Assembly (NCBI GenBank): GCA_900550735.1
Contig: URTD01000091.1
Location: 1-7,184, forward strand
From: an uncultured Collinsella sp.
GTDB lineage: Bacteria > Actinomycetota > Coriobacteriia > Coriobacteriales > Coriobacteriaceae
Direction of reading: 5' to 3'
DNA length: 7,184 bases
The translations under genes and the position numbers were made by a program. This document shows positions 6,121 to 7,184 of this stretch, piece by piece. Position 1 is the stretch's first letter. The number at the start of each line of letters is the position of its first letter. A model generated the notes under the pieces. That model was not told the DNA's origin. It saw nothing but the letters and a program-made list of their open reading frames with translations, and did not search any database.

Positions 6121-6150
6121 TTCAAGGATTGAACGTATAAGGAGCATTGA

Positions 6151-7122
6151 GTGAATTCTGAATCCATCGCCGTCATCATCCCCTGCTACAACGAAGCGCC
6201 CACGATCGGCAAAGTCATCGACGACTTTCACCGCGAGCTTCCGCAAGCGACGGTCTATGTCTATGACAACAACTCGTCGGACGATACCTCACGCATCGCC
6301 ACCGAGCACGGCGCCACGGTCCGCTTTGAGCCCCGTCAGGGAAAGGGCAACGTATGCCGCCAGATGTTTCGCGACATCGACGCCGATTGCTACCTGATGG
6401 TCGACGGCGACGACACCTACCCCGCCGAGGCGGCCAAGGCCCTCTGCGAGCCCATCCTTAACGGTACGGCCGACATGACCGTAGGCGATCGCCTTTCAAA
6501 CGGCACCTACGCCGAGGAAAACAAGCGCGCCTTCCACGGCTTTGGCAACAATCTGGTCCGCGCCATGATCAAGTGGATCTATGGCTACAGCTTCGATGAC
6601 GTCATGACCGGCTACCGCGCCATGAGCCGCCCGTTCGTTAAAACCTTCCCAGTGCTTTCCGAGGGCTTTCAGATCGAAACCGAGCTCTCGATCCACGCCG
6701 TCGACCACCGCTGGCGCATCAAAGATGTGCCCATCGAGTACCGCGACCGTCCCGAGGGTTCCGAGTCCAAACTCAACACAGTGAGCGACGGCATTAAAGT
6801 CGTTGCGATGATCGGCACGCTGTTCAAGGACTACCGCCCGCTGAAGTTCTTCAGCCTCGTAGCGCTTCTGTTCGCGGTATTCGGCCTCGCCCTGGGCATG
6901 CCCATCGTTGTCGAATATTTCCAGACCGGCCTCGTCCCGCGCTTCCCCACCGCTATGCTCGCCGCCTCGTTTATGTTCCTGTGCGGCCTGAGCCTTGCGA
7001 CCGGCTTCATCCTAGATTCTGTAGCAAAGGTCGAAAAAAAGCAGTGGGAGGTCAACGTGTACAGCAAATACGCCTACGACGACCAGCCCGGCCACCCTAC
7101 TTCCAAGCCAAGCGAGAGGTAG
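6151..7122 (+). CDS. GT2 family glycosyltransferase with two C-terminal membrane helices
   Basis: The 323-residue protein is a GT-A fold family 2 glycosyltransferase of the polyprenyl-phosphate sugar transferase (DPM1/GtrB-like) group, which commonly transfers a sugar from a nucleotide donor to undecaprenyl phosphate on the inner membrane face. Residues 1-225 form the catalytic domain: IPCYNEAPTIGKV (10-22), VYDNNSSDDT (37-46), RQGKGN (62-67) and the metal-binding DGDD (85-88), then DVMTGYRAMSRPF and a FQIETEL block. Two hydrophobic segments at about 234-256 and 268-288 anchor it, followed by a short charged tail. The GTG start has AAGGAG (6139-6144) six bases before it. It is divergent from the polysaccharide exporter pair, which suggests a role in making or modifying the same surface polymer. 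Donor and acceptor cannot be read from the sequence. The 62 bases after its stop show no gene or terminator. Confidence 0.9.
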   Translation: MNSESIAVIIPCYNEAPTIGKVIDDFHRELPQATVYVYDNNSSDDTSRIATEHGATVRFEPRQGKGNVCRQMFRDIDADCYLMVDGDDTYPAEAAKALCEPILNGTADMTVGDRLSNGTYAEENKRAFHGFGNNLVRAMIKWIYGYSFDDVMTGYRAMSRPFVKTFPVLSEGFQIETELSIHAVDHRWRIKDVPIEYRDRPEGSESKLNTVSDGIKVVAMIGTLFKDYRPLKFFSLVALLFAVFGLALGMPIVVEYFQTGLVPRFPTAMLAASFMFLCGLSLATGFILDSVAKVEKKQWEVNVYSKYAYDDQPGHPTSKPSER

Positions 7123-7184
7123 ATCTTCCGCAAAATACTATTGGCACCACTGCGCAGATAGCCACCAACAAGAAAAGCCGCCGT

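Overview
This GC-rich window has short intergenic gaps, Shine-Dalgarno-led genes with GTG and ATG starts, a fused aroE-aroK gene and a clostridial/actinobacterial-style chorismate synthase. These suit a gut actinobacterium of the Coriobacteriia, most likely Collinsella or a close relative. The genus is inferred from recalled protein style and repeat sequences, since no search was run.

The first half (1-4130, + strand) is an aromatic amino acid biosynthesis cluster. It contains the 3' part of aroC (chorismate synthase, cut by the window edge), pheA (chorismate mutase-prephenate dehydratase with an ACT domain), a fused shikimate dehydrogenase-shikimate kinase gene, and aroQ (type II 3-dehydroquinate dehydratase). 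Together they cover dehydroquinate to dehydroshikimate (AroQ), to shikimate (AroE part), to shikimate-3-phosphate (AroK part), then the closing step to chorismate (AroC) and on to phenylpyruvate (PheA). The steps not seen here (DAHP synthase, AroB, AroA) must lie elsewhere, perhaps upstream. Two non-coding elements interrupt the cluster. A 127-bp nested inverted repeat lies between aroC and pheA, and a perfect 16-bp stem-loop with terminator character lies between aroEK and aroQ.

The middle (4190-4370) holds a tRNA-Arg(UCU) gene on the minus strand, with a strong intrinsic terminator on its 3' side and a consensus -10 box upstream.

The second half (4366-7122) is a cell-surface polysaccharide module. 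An ABC-2 export permease (Wzm/TagG type) and its ATPase (Wzt/TagH type) form a tightly coupled minus-strand pair. They are divergent from a + strand GT2 glycosyltransferase with two C-terminal membrane helices. The 160-bp divergent region carries plausible promoters for both directions.

Most of the window is ordinary metabolism and envelope biology. The observations most worth checking are the nested inverted-repeat element inside the aro cluster, the aroC N-terminal motif that has lost its normally invariant active-site histidine in a short T-rich patch, and the aroEK-aroQ hairpin that resembles dispersed REP-like palindromes. I found no convincing evidence of a wholly new system.
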